From Macrostomum hystrix (Eukaryota > Platyhelminthes > Macrostomidae): a DNA stretch of 64,000 nucleotides. Below are positions 61,720-64,000 of the stretch, piece after piece. Position numbers and translations under genes: made by a program. Location of the stretch: positions 981,001-1,045,000 of the forward strand of contig CATNEN010000028.1 of the NCBI GenBank assembly GCA_950097015.1. Reading direction: 5' to 3'. How positions within the stretch are numbered: position 1 is the first letter of the stretch; every line of letters starts with the position of its first letter. The notes beneath the pieces are model-generated. The model ran no database searches. It had not been told where the DNA came from and saw nothing but the letters and a program-made list of their open reading frames with translations.

Positions 61720-64000
61720 TTGCTGCGATTCTAGCGACGATTCTTCAGCGACTGTAGCTACGATTCTTCAGTGATTCTAGCTACGATTCTTCAGTGATTC
61801 TAGCTACGATTCTTCAGTGATTCTAGCGACGATTCTTCAGCGACTGTAGCTACGATTCTTCTGTGATTCTAGCTACGATTCTTCAGTGATTCTAGCTACG
61901 ATTCTTCAGTGATTCTAGCGACGATTCTTCAGTGATTCTAGCTACGATTCTTCAGTAATTCTAGCTACGATTCTTCAGTGATTCTAGCTACGATTCTTCA
62001 GTGATTCTAGCTACGATTCTTCAGTGATTCTAGCTACGATTCTTCAGTGATTCTAGCGACGATTCTTCAGCGACTGTAGCTACGATTCTTCAGTGATTCT
62101 AGCTACGATTCTTCAGTGATTCTAGCTACGATTCTTCAGTGATTCTAGCGACGATTCTTCAGTGATTCTAGCTACGATTCTTCAGTAATTCTAGCTACGA
62201 TTCTTCAGTGATTCTAGCTACGATTCTTCAGTGATTCTAGCTACGATTCTTCAGTGATTCTAGCTACGATTCTTCAGTGATTCTAGCTACGATTCTTCAG
62301 TGATTCTAGCTACGATTCTTCAGTGATTCTAGCTACGATTCTTCAGTGATTCTAGCTACGATTCTTCAGCGATTCTAGCGACGATTCTTCAGTGATTCTA
62401 GCTACGATTCTTCAGTGATTCTAGCTACGATTCTTCATTGATTCTAGCTACGATTCTTCATTGATTCTAGCGACGATTCTTCAGTGATTCTAGCTACGAT
62501 TCTTCAGTGATTCTAGCTACGATTCTTCAGTGATTCTAGCTACGATTCTTCAGTGATTCTAGCTACGATTCTTCAGTGATTCTAGCTACGATTCTTCAGT
62601 GATTCTAGCTACGATTCTTCAGTGATTCTAGCTACGATTCTTCAGTGATTCTAGCTACGATTCTTCAGGGATTCTAGCGACGATTCTTCAGCGGCTGTAG
62701 CTACGATTCTTCAGTGATTCTAGCTACGATTCTTCAGTGATTCTAGCTACGATTCTTCAGTGATTCTAGCTACGATTCTTCAGTGATTCTAGCTACGATT
62801 CTTCAGTGATTCTAGCTACGATTCTTCAGTGATTCTAGCTACGATTCTTCAGTGATTCTAGCTACGATTCTTCAGTGAATTCTAGCTACGATTCTTCAGT
62901 GATTCTAGCTACGATTCTTCAGTGATTCTAGCTACGATTCTTCATTGATTCTAGCTACGATTCTTCATTGATTCTAGCTACGATTCTTCAGTGATTCTAG
63001 CTACGATTCTTCAGTGATTCTAGCTACGATTCTTCAATAATTCTAGCTACGATTCTTCAGTGATTCTAGCTACGATTCTTCATTGATTCTAGCTACGATT
63101 CTTCAGTGATTCTAGCTACGATTCTTCAGTGATTCTAGCTACGATTCTTCAGTGATTCTAGCTACGATTCTTCAGTGGTTCTAGCTACGATTCTTCAGTA
63201 ATTCTAGCTACGATTCTTCAGTGATTCTAGCTACGATTCTTCAGTGATTCTAGCTACGATTCTTCAGCGACTGTAGCTACGATTCTTCAGGGATTCTAGC
63301 GACGATTCTTCAGCGGCTGTAGCTACGATTCTTCAGTGATTCTAGCTACGATTCTTCAGTGATTCTAGCTACGATTCTTCAGTGATTCTAGCTACGATTC
63401 TTCAGTGATTCTAGCTACGATTCTTCAGTGATTCTAGCTACGATTCTTCAGTGGTTTAGCTACGATTCTTCAGTGATTCTAGCTACGATTCTCAGTGATT
63501 CTAGCTACGATTCTTCAGTGATTCTAGCTACGATCTTCAGTGATTCTAGCTACGATTCTTCAGTGATTCTAGCTACGATTCTTCAGTGATTTAGCTACGA
63601 TTCTTCCGTGATTCTAGCTACGATTTTCAGTGATTCTAGCTACGATTCTTCAGTGATTCTAGCTACGATTCTTCAGTGATTCTAGCTACGATTCTTCAGT
63701 GATTCTAGCTACGATTCTTCAGTGATTCTAGCTACGATTCTTCAGTGATTCTAGCTACGATTCTCAGTGATTCTAGCTACGATTCTTCAGTGATTCTAGC
63801 TACGATTCCTCAGTGATTCTAGCTACGATTCTTCAGTGATTCTAGCTACGATTCTTCAGTGGTTCTAGCTACGATTCTTCAGTGATTCTAGCTACGATTC
63901 TTCAGTGATTCTAGCTACGATTCTTCAGTGATTCTAGCTACGATTCTTCAGTGATTCTAGCTACGATTCTTCAGTGATTCTAGCTACGATTCTTCAGTGA
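61720..64000. repeat. 23-bp minisatellite GATTCTAGCTACGATTCTTCAGT, runs off the window
   Basis: About 99 copies of GATTCTAGCTACGATTCTTC plus AGT. Rare variants (GCGACGATTC, GCGACTGTAGC, TTCATTGATT) recur in blocks. The array continues beyond the right edge. Confidence 0.97.

Overview
This 64-kb window is nuclear DNA from an animal, most likely an invertebrate bilaterian. The genes have many spliced exons with GT-AG introns. The exons are GC-rich, while introns and spacers are AT-rich or made of tandem repeats. Two gene families (a MEC-2-type stomatin and an SLC8 Na+/Ca2+ exchanger) are metazoan in form, and there is an RNase H-bearing non-LTR retrotransposon. The repeat load and GC-rich exons would suit a free-living flatworm such as Macrostomum, but nothing in the sequence proves that.

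Layout. (1) 351-5087, + strand: the last three recognisable coding exons of an RGG/Q-rich protein, probably RNA-binding; its 5' part lies left of the window or was not recognised. Both introns between these exons are almost entirely minisatellite. (2) 5.1-21.3 kb: a spacer of successive tandem arrays with units of 29, 37, 33, about 14 (polypurine), 22, 26 and about 10 bp. A decayed, roughly 4.9-kb non-LTR retrotransposon sits on the minus strand inside the 22-bp array (12406-17283), flanked by a 13-bp direct repeat. (3) 21304-38602, + strand: a complete 8-exon stomatin/MEC-2-like gene coding for 380 aa. (4) 38.6-42.9 kb: an AT-rich spacer between convergent genes, with no gene seen. (5) 42917-57523, - strand: a complete 9-exon Na+/Ca2+ exchanger gene coding for 905 aa, including a 51-bp phase-neutral microexon inside the second Ca2+-binding domain. 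(6) 57.5-64 kb: upstream flank of the exchanger, then two related arrays of 24-bp and 23-bp units, the second running off the window end.

The splice phases of all three gene models join without conflict, so the exon coordinates are well supported. The stomatin and exchanger genes converge tail to tail. Both products act at the plasma membrane, but the sequence shows no functional link between them.

The most striking feature is that almost every intron over about 200 bp, and most of the spacer, has its own private minisatellite of 16-43 bp units. In several introns the array runs into the real 3' splice site, and each unit repeats a branch-point-like or pyrimidine-AG motif. The long reading frames inside these arrays come from unit lengths and composition and are not genes.
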